From NCBI RefSeq assembly GCF_000725125.1, contig NZ_JFCB01000025.1:50957-114956 (forward strand): a stretch of DNA of 64,000 bases. Direction: 5' to 3'. The notes under the pieces are model-generated. The model saw only the letters and a list, made by a program, of their open reading frames with translations. It was not told the origin of the DNA and made no database searches. The DNA is from Streptomyces toyocaensis. GTDB lineage: Bacteria; Actinomycetota; Actinomycetes; Streptomycetales; Streptomycetaceae. The position numbers and the translations under genes were made by a program. Below are positions 51,860 to 60,536 of this stretch, piece by piece (the first letter of the stretch is position 1; each line of letters begins with the position of its first letter).

Positions 51860-52917
51860 GCCGCCTCCATCCAGATGTCGGCCAGGGACTCCTCGAGGTT
51901 GATGCGGGGACGCCAGCCGAGGCGGTCCCGGGCGGTGCGTACGTCTGCCTGCTGCCAGGTGCCGCAGCCGTCGGGGTAGGGGAAGGCGGACGGGCCGGTG
52001 CCGGGACCGGCGGCTCCGGTTGCGGTTGCGGTTGCGGTCGCGGTGGCCGGGGTGTGATCGGGGTCGGGGCGGGGGTGGCCGATGGAGGGCCGCAGGTGCG
52101 GGGGGTGCGGGAGCGTGTGCGAGGTGTGGGTGAGGTGGGCAGGGGGGTGGTGCAGGCCGGGTGGGGTGTCGAGCTCGTTGAGGGCGCCGCCGTAGCCGGC
52201 GACCCGGGCGAGGACCCCGGCGGCGTCGCGCAGGCGGACGGCCCGGCCCGAGCCGATGTTGATGACACCCTGTGCGGCGGAGAGCGAGGCGGCGTGGACG
52301 GCGCGGGCTACGTCGCGGACGTCGATGAAGTCCCGCTGCGCGCCGAGGCCGCCGAGCCTCAGCTCGGCGTCGCCGGACTGCATGGCGCGGCGCATGGCCT
52401 CGGCGAGGCGGCCCAGGGGGGAGCCGGCGGGGGTTCCGGGGCCCACGGGTGAGAAGACCCGCAGGACGACGGCGTCCAGGCCGGAGCCGAGGACGAGTTC
52501 GGTGGCGGCGAGCTTGCTGACGCCGTACGGGCCGCCGGGGCGGGGGACGGCGTCCTCCGCCGTGGAGGAGCCGTGCTGGCTGGGGCCGTACTCGGAGGCG
52601 CAGCCGATCTGCACGAGCCGTGCGCCGCAGCCGCTGCGGCGGAGGGCCTCGCAGACGGTGGCGACGGCGACGGTGTTGTGACGGGTGAGATCGCGGGCGC
52701 CGCCCCGTGTCGCACCGGCGCAGTTGATCACTACGCCGGGGTGGACGGCGTCGAGGAAGCGGGTGAGAGCGCCGGGGCTGCCGGTGGCGAGGTCGAAGCG
52801 GACGTCGGCGTCGTCGCCTCGGCCGAGGGCGGTGAGCTGCACGGCGGGGTCGGCGAGGAGGCGGTCGGCCACGAAGCGGCCGATGTAGCCGTTGGCGCCG
52901 ATCAGCAGGACTCTCAT
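51847..52917 (-). CDS. NAD-dependent sugar epimerase/dehydratase
   Basis: A 356-residue extended SDR. It has GANGYIG at 7-13, the VVINCAGATRGG and IGCASEYG blocks, the catalytic pair YGVSK (Tyr and Lys present), and FSPVGPG and RDFIDVRDVARAV. It belongs to the group that acts on nucleotide sugars such as UDP-glucose or UDP-GlcNAc. Residues about 270-320 form a low-complexity insert (His, Pro, Thr, Ala) not typical of the family, encoded partly by a 6-bp tandem repeat. It lies between the membrane protein gene (207 nt gap) and the spherulin-4 gene (overlap), and probably supplies the sugar donor. Confidence 0.85.
   Translation of the reverse strand: MRVLLIGANGYIGRFVADRLLADPAVQLTALGRGDDADVRFDLATGSPGALTRFLDAVHPGVVINCAGATRGGARDLTRHNTVAVATVCEALRRSGCGARLVQIGCASEYGPSQHGSSTAEDAVPRPGGPYGVSKLAATELVLGSGLDAVVLRVFSPVGPGTPAGSPLGRLAEAMRRAMQSGDAELRLGGLGAQRDFIDVRDVARAVHAASLSAAQGVINIGSGRAVRLRDAAGVLARVAGYGGALNELDTPPGLHHPPAHLTHTSHTLPHPPHLRPSIGHPRPDPDHTPATATATATATGAAGPGTGPSAFPYPDGCGTWQQADVRTARDRLGWRPRINLEESLADIWMEAACRI
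52018..52047. repeat. Tandem 6-bp repeat inside the epimerase gene
   Basis: Five units of GGTTGC type (three exact, then GGTCGC and GGTGGC) encode alternating Ala-Thr in the low-complexity insert. Unit-number changes would keep the frame. Confidence 0.8.
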
Positions 52918-53124
52918 CGGGCGGCTCCTTCGCTGCGCGGAGCTGCTGGGCGGGGGATCATGTGGGGTTCTCCTTCGGGAGGTGTCGGGTCGGAGTTGGC
53001 GGGGGCGTATGCCTGCGGCGCGGCCGGTCCCGCGGGCCGCCGCGCCGGGCCGGGCCACTTCCCTCGGGCCGCACCCGTGCCGGGCACCCGACGGTGACCC
53101 GGCCCGCGTCAGCGTTTCCGCGGC

Positions 53125-54237
53125 TCACCGGGGTTGCTCCGGGGCCACGTGCGCCGAGGCGCGGGACAGTGTGCGGGAGGCGTGGATCAGGAGGATCAGG
53201 GCCGCCGCACCGCAGGTGAGGGTGGGGACGGCCGCGGGGCTCCAGGTGGTGGTCAGGGTCTCCACCGGTGCGGACAGTGCGGCGCAGCCGGGGATGCGGG
53301 CGGCGAGGACCGTCGTCAGGGCGGCTGCCTGGGCGAGGGCGGTGATCGTGAGGATCACTTTCGGCGCGTGGCTGAAGCCGTGGACCGTCAGGAGGCGGGC
53401 CAGGAAGAGCAGGGCGCCCAGGGCGAGCGTCCCGGAGAACGCGAGCGGCTCGGCGAGGAGCCCGGACGCCGCCGCGAGCAGGGCCGCCAGTGTGCCCAGG
53501 AACACGACGAACGTGCCCAGCAGCACGGGGCGCACCGACGCGGAGAAGTCCTCCAGGCCACGGCTCGACCCGAGCCGGCGGCGGGCGTGGGTGGTGAAGA
53601 GGTGGGTGGTCCAGGCGGCCGGTGCGCAGGCGAGGGTGAGGGCCAGGGCCGGGGCGGTGGCGAGCGGCCAGTGGCCCCCCGTCGAACCGTCGGGCAGGCC
53701 GTCGGGGCCGCCGGTGACAGCCGCGTCCAGCAGGCCGTCGCCCAGGAGGGCGTAGCCGATCAGCCAGCACGTCCAGGACGTCGTGGCCGGCGTGCGGCCG
53801 GGAGTGCTCAGCGGACCCCGGCGGAGTACCGCGCGGACGGCGAGAGTGACGGCGAGGATGCCGGTGGCCGCCGCGTAGAGGCGCGTCTCGCCGTGGGTCT
53901 GGCGCAGGGCGATCACCGTCCCCGCGCACAGGGCGCCCGGGAGGAGGGGGAGGAGGAACCGGGCGAACCCCCGGGTGGTCTCCGCGCGCGGCGTCGTGGG
54001 TGGCACGGGGTCGGTGTCGCGGGGGGCCCGGGCGTAGAGCTCCTCCGCCAGGGAGAAGACGTCGCGGTGGCGGAAGCGGGCGGCGGTCCGGTCGGTGATG
54101 CCGTGGGCCTCCAGTCCCGCCGCGATCTCCAACGGGTCCACGGCCCGCCGGCACAGGTCGTGGTGGCGGTGCAGGAGTGCCTTGACGGGGTCGGCCGCAC
54201 CGGGAGTGCCGCGCTTCAGTTCGCCCAGGTCGGTCAT
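53125..54237 (-). CDS. Polytopic membrane protein of a polysaccharide-type operon
   Basis: A 370-residue integral membrane protein. A cytosolic helical N-terminus of about 85 residues (DPVKALLHRHHDL, LEIAAGLEAHGIT) is followed by eight to nine hydrophobic segments (about 89-360) rich in Leu and Ala. I recognise no family. Its ATG overlaps the stop of the glycosyltransferase gene (ATGA, 54234-54237), so both are made together. By position it could translocate or help polymerise the product of that enzyme, as PelG does with PelF, but it has no sequence motif that proves it and fewer membrane spans than a MATE-type flippase. Confidence 0.72.
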   Translation of the reverse strand: MTDLGELKRGTPGAADPVKALLHRHHDLCRRAVDPLEIAAGLEAHGITDRTAARFRHRDVFSLAEELYARAPRDTDPVPPTTPRAETTRGFARFLLPLLPGALCAGTVIALRQTHGETRLYAAATGILAVTLAVRAVLRRGPLSTPGRTPATTSWTCWLIGYALLGDGLLDAAVTGGPDGLPDGSTGGHWPLATAPALALTLACAPAAWTTHLFTTHARRRLGSSRGLEDFSASVRPVLLGTFVVFLGTLAALLAAASGLLAEPLAFSGTLALGALLFLARLLTVHGFSHAPKVILTITALAQAAALTTVLAARIPGCAALSAPVETLTTTWSPAAVPTLTCGAAALILLIHASRTLSRASAHVAPEQPR

Positions 54238-55889
54238 CGGACTGTCTCCGTTGCGGGTACCGGCGTCTCCAGGGCCCACGTGGGGACGGCGCGGGGGGTG
54301 GGGTCGGTCCAGTGGCCGGGGACGTGGGCCTCGGCGGGGGCGGCGAAGGGCAGGGGGTCGCCGGTGCCGTCGAGGACGGGACGGCGGACCGGGGTCCGCG
54401 CGACGATCTCCAGGTAGATGCGGTGGAAGGCCGAGACGTTCTGGTCGACGGTGAACAACTCGAGCGCGCGGGCGCGGGCGGCGGCACCGAGGCGTGTACG
54501 GCGCTCGGGGTCGCGCAGCAGGGAGACGCACGCCTCGGCGAGCGCCCGCGGGTTGCGCGGTGGTACGACGAGACCGGTGCCGCCGATGGCCTCCACGACC
54601 GCGCCGACGTCCGTGGAGACGGTGGCGCGTGCGCAGAACATCGCCTCGATAAGCCCCGTGGGGAATCCCTCGACGACACTGGACAGGACTGTCACGGCCC
54701 CGCCGGCGTAGGCGTGGGCGGGGGTTTCCAGGCCGGGGCCGCCCAGTTCCTCGAAGGACACGGGGTTGTCGCCGACGGCGTGCGGGCCGTCCGCCTCGTC
54801 CGGGAAGAGGTGGGCGGCCAGCGCCCGGCAGTGGCCGAGGTACGCGGCGCCCTCGGGGCCCGTGGGGCCCCCGATGATCCGCAGACGGGCCTTCGGCTCC
54901 CGCGTGCGGATCTGCGCGAAGGCGTGCAGCAGCGAGACCAGGTCCTTGGCGGGCTCCACCCGGCCGGCCCAGACGAGGGTGTGCGGGTCCGCGCTCTCCG
55001 GGGACTCCCCCACCTCGGCGAAGGGCGCGGCGTCCATGCCCGGGTACACCGTGCGCAGCTTCGCCGGGTCGGCGCCGCAGCGTTCCTGCCAGTGGCGGGC
55101 GTGTGCGTTGCCCGGCGTGAGGAACGCGGCCCGGCGGTAGGTCTCGGCGGTGAGCCCGCGGTGGAAGGCGGCGAGCAGGGAGCGGACCGGGGGCGGGGAG
55201 TCCGGGCGGGTGAGGTAGTGCGTCCGCAGGCGCACCCCGTACTCGGTGACGAGGAGGGGGACGCCGAAGAAGTGGTGGGCGAGCAGGCCCGGAAGGGCCG
55301 CCACTCCCCCGGCGGCGGCGTGGCACAGGTCCACCGCGCCCAGCCCGTCCTCCTCGTACCAGTCGAGCGAGAGCGGGCGCAGGGCGCGCTCCACGTGCGC
55401 GGTGACCTCCAGCAGGTCCGGGACACGGGCCTCACGCGCCGTGCGCCGGGCGCCGGGCGCACGACAGGCGCGCTCCAGGGCGCGTACGGCCGTCTCGGAG
55501 CGGAGCGCGGCCACCAGGCCGCCTTCCTCGCGGGCGAGTTCGGCGAGGCCCCGGAGCGCGGTGGCGAAACGGTCCGCCTCAGCGGCGGCGGAGTCCGCCG
55601 ACGCGCAGAGGACGGCGGCCAGTTCGGCGTAGTGCTCCGCGAAGTGCCGGCGTGCGCGGCGGCCGTACACCACCCCGTCGTCCTCGGCCGTCCACAGCGG
55701 CGCGGTGCGCACCCTGCTGACCTGGGGCGGCAGCGGGACCCAGCCGGCGTCCTCCTGGGCCTCGCCGCTGCTGAACGCGTAGACGTCGAACTCGTGGCGG
55801 TCGAGTCCGCGCACCAGGCGGTCGCACCAGAGCCCGCCCTCACCGCTCACGTACGGATAGCCACCCTCCGTCAGCAGTCCGATGCGCAC
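54234..55889 (-). CDS. GT4 glycosyltransferase, PelF-like (DUF3492 type)
   Basis: A 551-residue retaining GT-B glycosyltransferase. It begins with MRIGLLTEGGYPYVSGEGG, the N-terminal signature of the DUF3492/PelF group, and a large helical insert follows (about 65-200). The C-terminal half has the donor-site elements VWAGRVEPAKDL, LRIIGGPTGPEG and the E-x7-E motif in VVEGFPTGLIEAM. PelF makes the N-acetylgalactosamine-rich Pel polymer from UDP-sugar. No membrane segment is seen, so it would work at the inner face with the coupled membrane protein. It heads the operon that runs down to 51113. Confidence 0.85.
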   Translation of the reverse strand: MRIGLLTEGGYPYVSGEGGLWCDRLVRGLDRHEFDVYAFSSGEAQEDAGWVPLPPQVSRVRTAPLWTAEDDGVVYGRRARRHFAEHYAELAAVLCASADSAAAEADRFATALRGLAELAREEGGLVAALRSETAVRALERACRAPGARRTAREARVPDLLEVTAHVERALRPLSLDWYEEDGLGAVDLCHAAAGGVAALPGLLAHHFFGVPLLVTEYGVRLRTHYLTRPDSPPPVRSLLAAFHRGLTAETYRRAAFLTPGNAHARHWQERCGADPAKLRTVYPGMDAAPFAEVGESPESADPHTLVWAGRVEPAKDLVSLLHAFAQIRTREPKARLRIIGGPTGPEGAAYLGHCRALAAHLFPDEADGPHAVGDNPVSFEELGGPGLETPAHAYAGGAVTVLSSVVEGFPTGLIEAMFCARATVSTDVGAVVEAIGGTGLVVPPRNPRALAEACVSLLRDPERRTRLGAAARARALELFTVDQNVSAFHRIYLEIVARTPVRRPVLDGTGDPLPFAAPAEAHVPGHWTDPTPRAVPTWALETPVPATETVR

Positions 55890-55969
55890 GTGTGCACCCC
55901 CGATCTCCCGTGTGGGGAGCCGCCGTTGCCCCGGCGGCTCGCAGCGGGACGAACGTATGCGGAACAGGT

Positions 55970-56003
55970 GGTGGCGCGACGGACGGTTGTCCGTCGCGCC
56001 ACC
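55970..56003 (-). terminator. Terminator after the DUF3152 operon
   Basis: A 15-bp perfect stem (55970-55984 with 55989-56003) with the loop GGTT. It separates the DUF3152 gene (stop at 56090) from the glycosyltransferase operon, which must therefore have its own promoter in 55890-55969. Confidence 0.83.
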
Positions 56004-56089
56004 AGAAGGGGTGAACGGGAGTAACTTTCCCGCGCGGGGCGCGTTTCGGGGCGCTACAGCCAGGCGCTCCGTGTGCGATCAGTCGATGA

Positions 56090-57619
56090 TCAGCTGTTGG
56101 GGTAGGCCCAGGGATTCGGGCGGCAGCGGATTCCGTCGTGCTCGAGGAACTTGGTCTGCTGCTGCATCACCGGTGCCAGGTCGCCGTCCTTGTCACAGGT
56201 GACGTGGTTGTAGCCCAGCCGGTGGCCGATCTCGTGGTTGATCAGCATCTGGCGGTAGGCGTGGATCTCCTCGCCGTACGTCTGTGAACCCTGCGCCCAC
56301 CGGTACGCGTTGATCATCACGCGCTCCGTGGCCGCGGAGTCGCAGGAGACGTTGTCCTCGGTGGTGTCCAGGCCGGACTTGGCGCACCAGTCCGCGGTCG
56401 TCGCGGGGCTGGCGAGGGTGATCACGAAGTCGGCCCGGCCGGAGTGGAGGCGCTCGAAGGTGCGGGCGCCGTTGTGCGCCCAGCTGCGGTCGTCGTTGAG
56501 CGTCCGGTGCACGGCCTCGGCGAAGAGCTCCCCGTCGAGGCCGAGTCCCTGCTCCACGTCGACGCGATAGGTGACCTTGTCCCCCTTGCCGGGCGCCTTG
56601 GCGATGCCGGGAATCGCCTCGAACGTCCCCGTGCCCGCGCGGGTCGCGCTCAACGGGTACTTCCTGTCCATCTTCTGCTGGTACGTCAGCGGCTCGGCGG
56701 ACGGCACGGCGGGCGTCTCCCGGTCGTCACCGCGCGAGGCGGGATCCCGTGCGTCGCGCGCCTGCTCACCCGCGGAGTGCGCCTGTACTCCGGCGGCGTC
56801 GCGTTCGTCGGCGACCTGCCCGGCCACCACGACGGCCAGCACCGTGGTGACGGCGGCGGCCGCGATGCCGGTGAAGGCGCGCCCCCTGCCTCCCCTGCCC
56901 TGCGCGGGCTCCCCGGCCGGCGGCTCGCCGTCCTCGCCGGCGTCCGCGGGGATGCCGGCGACCGGAGCGCTGTTCCAGTCGGTGACGGCGGTGCCGGGGT
57001 CGACGGGGCGCCCGGACGCCGGCGGGCGCGGTCCTGCGGCGGGCGTGCGCGGGGTGAAGAGGTCGACGTCGTCGGCGAAGGCGTCGAGGTAGTCCTCCCG
57101 CGGTCCCGCGGGAGGTGCCTGCCGCTGTCGCGGGAGGGGCACGCCGGGCCCGGGTGACGGCCCCGGCCCGGCCGGAGGCATGCCCCCGTACCCGGCTCCG
57201 GTCGTCGTCCGGCCGTTCACCGTTCCCCAGCCACCCCCGGGCTCCCGCTGCTCCGGGTGCCCGCCACGGGCCCGGGGAACACCGTGCGCCGGAGTCCCGT
57301 CGGCGAAGCGGGGAACACCGTGCGCCGGGGTGCCCTCCGGGAGCCATCCGTCCGGCAGTCGTGGGACACCGTGCGCCGGAGTCCCGGGCGGGGCCGCGTA
57401 CGGGCTTCCGTACCCCCGGCCCCCGCCCGCGGGTGGACGCTCCTGCGGCTGAGGGGCCGGGGCATGGGCCGGCTGAGCCGCGGGCCCGCGGTGCGGGCCC
57501 GGGTGGGTGTCCCCCCGGTCGCCCCCGCCGGCCTCGCGGCCGTCCGGAACGTTCGCTGCCGCGGCGGTGTCCGCGATGCCGCCCCTGGGGGCGGGTCCAC
57601 GGCGGCTGTGGCGTCCCAC
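56090..57619 (-). CDS. DUF3152 zincin-like protein, membrane anchored
   Basis: A 509-residue protein. Residues 1 to about 235 are cytosolic, disordered and rich in Pro, Gly and Arg, with three copies of GTPAHGVPR. One membrane helix (AFTGIAAAAVTTVLAVVVAG, about 248-267) leads to an external domain (about 320-509) with the metalloprotease site HEIGHRLGYNHVTC and several paired Cys (DWCAKSG, VSCDSA, CRPNPW). DUF3152 proteins are predicted metzincin-like proteases without known substrate. GTG 57619 lies 8 nt after the hydrolase stop, so the two are an operon. The orthologue in mycobacteria is next to moeB1/TetR. Confidence 0.87.
   Translation of the reverse strand: MGRHSRRGPAPRGGIADTAAAANVPDGREAGGGDRGDTHPGPHRGPAAQPAHAPAPQPQERPPAGGGRGYGSPYAAPPGTPAHGVPRLPDGWLPEGTPAHGVPRFADGTPAHGVPRARGGHPEQREPGGGWGTVNGRTTTGAGYGGMPPAGPGPSPGPGVPLPRQRQAPPAGPREDYLDAFADDVDLFTPRTPAAGPRPPASGRPVDPGTAVTDWNSAPVAGIPADAGEDGEPPAGEPAQGRGGRGRAFTGIAAAAVTTVLAVVVAGQVADERDAAGVQAHSAGEQARDARDPASRGDDRETPAVPSAEPLTYQQKMDRKYPLSATRAGTGTFEAIPGIAKAPGKGDKVTYRVDVEQGLGLDGELFAEAVHRTLNDDRSWAHNGARTFERLHSGRADFVITLASPATTADWCAKSGLDTTEDNVSCDSAATERVMINAYRWAQGSQTYGEEIHAYRQMLINHEIGHRLGYNHVTCDKDGDLAPVMQQQTKFLEHDGIRCRPNPWAYPNS
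57274..57385. repeat. Three tandem-like copies of a 23-25 bp unit in the DUF3152 gene
   Basis: The unit ACACCGTGCGCCGGAGTCCC recurs at about 57279-57298, 57315-57334 (one change) and 57366-57385. Each encodes GTPAHGVPR in the cytosolic linker. Confidence 0.8.
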
Positions 57620-57627
57620 GTCGCGCC

Positions 57628-58683
57628 TCAGCCCCTCGAGTTCTCGGCGGTGGCTCCGCCACCGGTGCCGGCGGGGGAACCCGGAGCGCCCTGCGCGCCC
57701 GGATCCCCAGTATCCCCCTCATCGGCCGAATCCGTTGTATCCATGAGGAGTTCACGGAAGGCGAGGGCCACGGTCTCGGGATACTCCATCATCGCCACGT
57801 GACCTGCCTCCGGAATGGTCACCAGCCGGGAGTCCCGGAAGGCGCGCGCCGACCGCTGCACCATGCGGAAGCCGACGAGCTGGTCCCGGCCGCCGTAGAC
57901 GAGCAGGGTCGGCGCGAGCACCCGCTCGGCCTGGCGCCACAGTCCGTGCCGGCCACCCAGGGTGTAGGCGTTGACGAGCCCTCGCGCGGAGCGGGCCATC
58001 GCGTCCCAGAAGTAGGGCAGCCGCAACCGCCGCTCCATCTCCTGCACGGCGTTGCGGAACCCCTCGTGCGACACCCGCGCGGGGTCCCCGTAACAGAGGT
58101 TCAGCACGCCGCGGACCCGCTGTTCCGCCGTCCACCCCCGGGTGATGCGGGTGAACAGCAGAGCGATCCCGGGCACCGCGAGCAACCCCGTGGGGACGGC
58201 GGTGCGCTGCACCCGCAGTTCCGGCAGGGCCGGTGACACGAGGGTGAGGGTGCGCACGAGGTCGGGGCGTACGGCGGCGACACGGGTGGCGACGGCGCCG
58301 CCGAGCGAGTTCCCGAAGAGGTGCACGGGGCCCCGGCCGGAGGCGTCGAGGTAGCGGATCACCGCGCGGGCGTGCGCGGAGAGGGAGTAGTCGCCGTCGT
58401 CCGGCGGCGGGGAGTCCCCGAAGCCCGGCAGGTCCACGGCCTCGCTGTCGACGACGTCGTGCAGCAGCGGCATGAGCGCCGACCAGTTCAGTGAGGAACC
58501 GCCGAGTCCGTGGATGTGGAGAGCGGGCGGCAGTCCCTCCCGCGCGGGCGGCCTCGACCGTACGGAGAGCGTGACGCCGGGCAGGTGCACCGACCTGAGG
58601 CGCTCGCCCTCGGCGACCCGGACGGCCGCCACTTCGGGAAGCACGTTCGCGGGCGGCACGGACGGCAGCTCGGTCGACGACAT
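57628..58683 (-). CDS. Alpha/beta hydrolase
   Basis: A 351-residue alpha/beta-hydrolase fold protein without a signal peptide. The oxyanion block is HIHGLGGSSLNW (about 55-66), the nucleophile elbow LFGNSLGGAVA (Ser about 124), the acid YGGRDQLVG and the histidine EAGHVAMME (about 300). The cap has the usual helices. The C-terminal 30 residues are Gly/Asp-rich and unconserved. The specific substrate is unknown. It is co-transcribed with the DUF3152 gene 8 nt downstream and is divergent from a small acidic protein. Confidence 0.87.
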   Translation of the reverse strand: MSSTELPSVPPANVLPEVAAVRVAEGERLRSVHLPGVTLSVRSRPPAREGLPPALHIHGLGGSSLNWSALMPLLHDVVDSEAVDLPGFGDSPPPDDGDYSLSAHARAVIRYLDASGRGPVHLFGNSLGGAVATRVAAVRPDLVRTLTLVSPALPELRVQRTAVPTGLLAVPGIALLFTRITRGWTAEQRVRGVLNLCYGDPARVSHEGFRNAVQEMERRLRLPYFWDAMARSARGLVNAYTLGGRHGLWRQAERVLAPTLLVYGGRDQLVGFRMVQRSARAFRDSRLVTIPEAGHVAMMEYPETVALAFRELLMDTTDSADEGDTGDPGAQGAPGSPAGTGGGATAENSRG

Positions 58684-58881
58684 GCGGCAATGTTACGAGA
58701 CGATCACGTGGCGGTTCATGTGTCCGGCATCACAGAGGGCTCCCCCGCGCGACGCCCACCCCGTCACATCCCGGCCGTGGATCGCATAGCGTCCGGATCG
58801 GGTGTCTCCTAGGCTCGTTCAGAGGGCACCCGCATGTGGCCCCTGCATCCGTCAGGGACGTTCGTAGAAGGGAGCCCAGCC

Positions 58882-59109
58882 ATGGCCGTAGACCCGACCG
58901 ACCCGGAGACGTTCACGGAGGACGAGGACGTTCGAGAGGGCCAGGAGTACGACGTCGAGGCGCCCGTGGTCGACGCGGCGGAGCAGCAGGCGGAGGTGCG
59001 GCCGGAGGGCGACGACCCGATGACCGGCGTCGATCCCGACCGTGCCAACGAGGCCGACCTGGCGGAACAGGCCCGGGTCGTCTCCCTCGACGAGGACGAC
59101 TACCGGTGA
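58882..59109 (+). CDS. Small acidic hydrophilic protein (75 aa)
   Basis: A 75-residue protein of which about one third is Asp or Glu; it has no hydrophobic segment and is probably disordered. It starts MAVDPTDPETFTEDEDVREG and ends in DEDDYR. GGGAG lies about 8 nt before the ATG. A -10-like TAGGCT about 70 nt upstream (58812-58817) could be its promoter. I recall short acidic proteins at this spot in other Streptomyces but no function. Confidence 0.75.
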   Translation: MAVDPTDPETFTEDEDVREGQEYDVEAPVVDAAEQQAEVRPEGDDPMTGVDPDRANEADLAEQARVVSLDEDDYR

Positions 59110-59307
59110 GGAGTGCGCCGGCCAGGGCACCGTCACCAGGGGAGGGGGCGCTTTCTTGCCCGCTCTGACAGCTTTTGAAACCTTCCGTACCGCTTTCGCC
59201 GCCGTCCGGTCCGTGAAATTCTGCGCTCTCACCGCGCACACCACGGTTACCGAAAAGTACGATGGCGGCGCGGCTCACACCGCACATGGACGACAATGGG
59301 AGGCGGC

Positions 59308-59952
59308 GTGACAGCCATCGAGCAGACAGACGCGGTACGCCCGAGGGGTACACGCCTGCCGCGCCGTGCCCGACGGAACCAGTTGCTGGGCGCCGCGCAG
59401 GAAGTCTTCGTCGCGCAGGGTTACCACGCGGCCGCGATGGACGACATCGCCGAACGCGCCGGCGTCAGCAAGCCGGTGCTGTACCAGCACTTCCCGGGCA
59501 AGCTGGATCTCTATCTCGCACTGCTGGACCAGCACTGCGAGGCCCTGATCCAGTCGGTGCGCCACGCACTGGCGTCGACGACGGACAACAAGCAGCGTGT
59601 CCGGGCGACCATGGACGCCTACTTCGCGTACGTCGAGGACGACGGCGGCGCGTTCCGCCTGGTCTTCGAGTCGGACCTGACGAACGAGCCCGCCGTGCGC
59701 GAGCGCGTCGACAAGGTGACCAACGACTGCGCGGAGGCGATCTGCGACGTCATCGCCGAGGACACCGGGCTGTCGCGCGCGGAGTCGATGCTGCTCGCCT
59801 CGGGGCTCGGCGGCCTCGCGCAGGTGGTGGCGCGGTCCTGGCTGCACAGCGACCGCAGCGTGCCGCGTGACCAGGCGGTGCAGTTGCTGACCTCGCTGGC
59901 CTGGCGGGGCATCGCCGGATTCCCGCTGCACGGCAACGAGCAGCACCCCTGA
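59308..59952 (+). CDS. TetR-family regulator
   Basis: A 214-residue repressor with a clear N-terminal helix-turn-helix (AAQEVFVAQGYHAAAMDDIAER in pieces, then AGVSKPVLYQHFPGKLDLY, about 26-72) and a helical ligand domain. It belongs to the conserved actinobacterial group found next to DUF3107 and the DEAD-box helicase (as in the Rv3208 region). The GTG at 59308 with GGGAGG directly upstream is preferred to an earlier ATG that overlaps it. The effector is unknown. Confidence 0.88.
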   Translation: MTAIEQTDAVRPRGTRLPRRARRNQLLGAAQEVFVAQGYHAAAMDDIAERAGVSKPVLYQHFPGKLDLYLALLDQHCEALIQSVRHALASTTDNKQRVRATMDAYFAYVEDDGGAFRLVFESDLTNEPAVRERVDKVTNDCAEAICDVIAEDTGLSRAESMLLASGLGGLAQVVARSWLHSDRSVPRDQAVQLLTSLAWRGIAGFPLHGNEQHP

Positions 59953-60105
59953 GCCCGCGGGGCGGACACCGGCGGCCGTTCGTTCCCGCCGGCTGTTCGC
60001 TCCTGGCGTTGCAGGGCGCGACGTGTACGTCCCCTCACCGGGCTAATGTGTGCTGGTACGGCGCGGAACGTCGCGCACTTCACTGACCGTCGGAGGGACA
60101 TAGCC

Positions 60106-60333
60106 GTGGAGGTCAAGATCGGCGTGCAGCACGCGCCCCGCGAGATCGTTCTGGAGAGCGGTCAGAGCGCCGAGGAGGTCGAGCGCGTGGTGGCCGAAGC
60201 GCTGGCCGGGAAGTCGCAGCTGCTGAGCCTCGTGGACGAGCACGGCCGCAAGATCCTGGTCCCGGCCGACCGTCTCGCGTACGTCGAGATCGGCGAGCCG
60301 GCCCCGCGCAAGGTGGGCTTCGGCGCGCTGTAG
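60106..60333 (+). CDS. DUF3107 small protein
   Basis: A 75-residue protein of the actinobacterial DUF3107 family (TB9.4 in mycobacteria). It reads VEVKIGVQHAPREIVLES at the start and VDEHGRKILVPADRLAYVEIG near the end, a compact alpha/beta fold. GTG 60106 has GGAGGG at about 8 nt. A -10-like TAATGT lies at 60044-60049. It is closed by a perfect 15-bp terminator stem. Function unknown. Confidence 0.9.
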   Translation: MEVKIGVQHAPREIVLESGQSAEEVERVVAEALAGKSQLLSLVDEHGRKILVPADRLAYVEIGEPAPRKVGFGAL

Positions 60334-60352
60334 ACGGCGACCGGACGTCACA

Positions 60353-60388
60353 GGAGGGCCCGGCGGTTTCCACACCGCCGGGCCCTCC
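60353..60388 (+). terminator. Terminator after DUF3107
   Basis: A 15-bp perfect stem (60353-60367 with 60374-60388) and a 6-nt loop, 20 nt after the stop. Confidence 0.85.
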
Positions 60389-60536
60389 CGCGTTCCCGCG
60401 CCCTTGTCCCCGTCCGCCTGCGCCCGGCACGGACGGAGCACGGCTCCGCCCCTCAGGAGGATTGGATTCCGCAGGTCAGGGGTAAGACGGGCTACGACCG
60501 ATGTGAGCAGGCCGGCCATGTGGGAGGGACCCCGAC

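Noticed and set aside
54238..55326. N-terminal extension of the 370-residue membrane protein
   Set aside because: It lies in another frame of the glycosyltransferase gene and has shadow composition; the ATGA overlap marks the real start.
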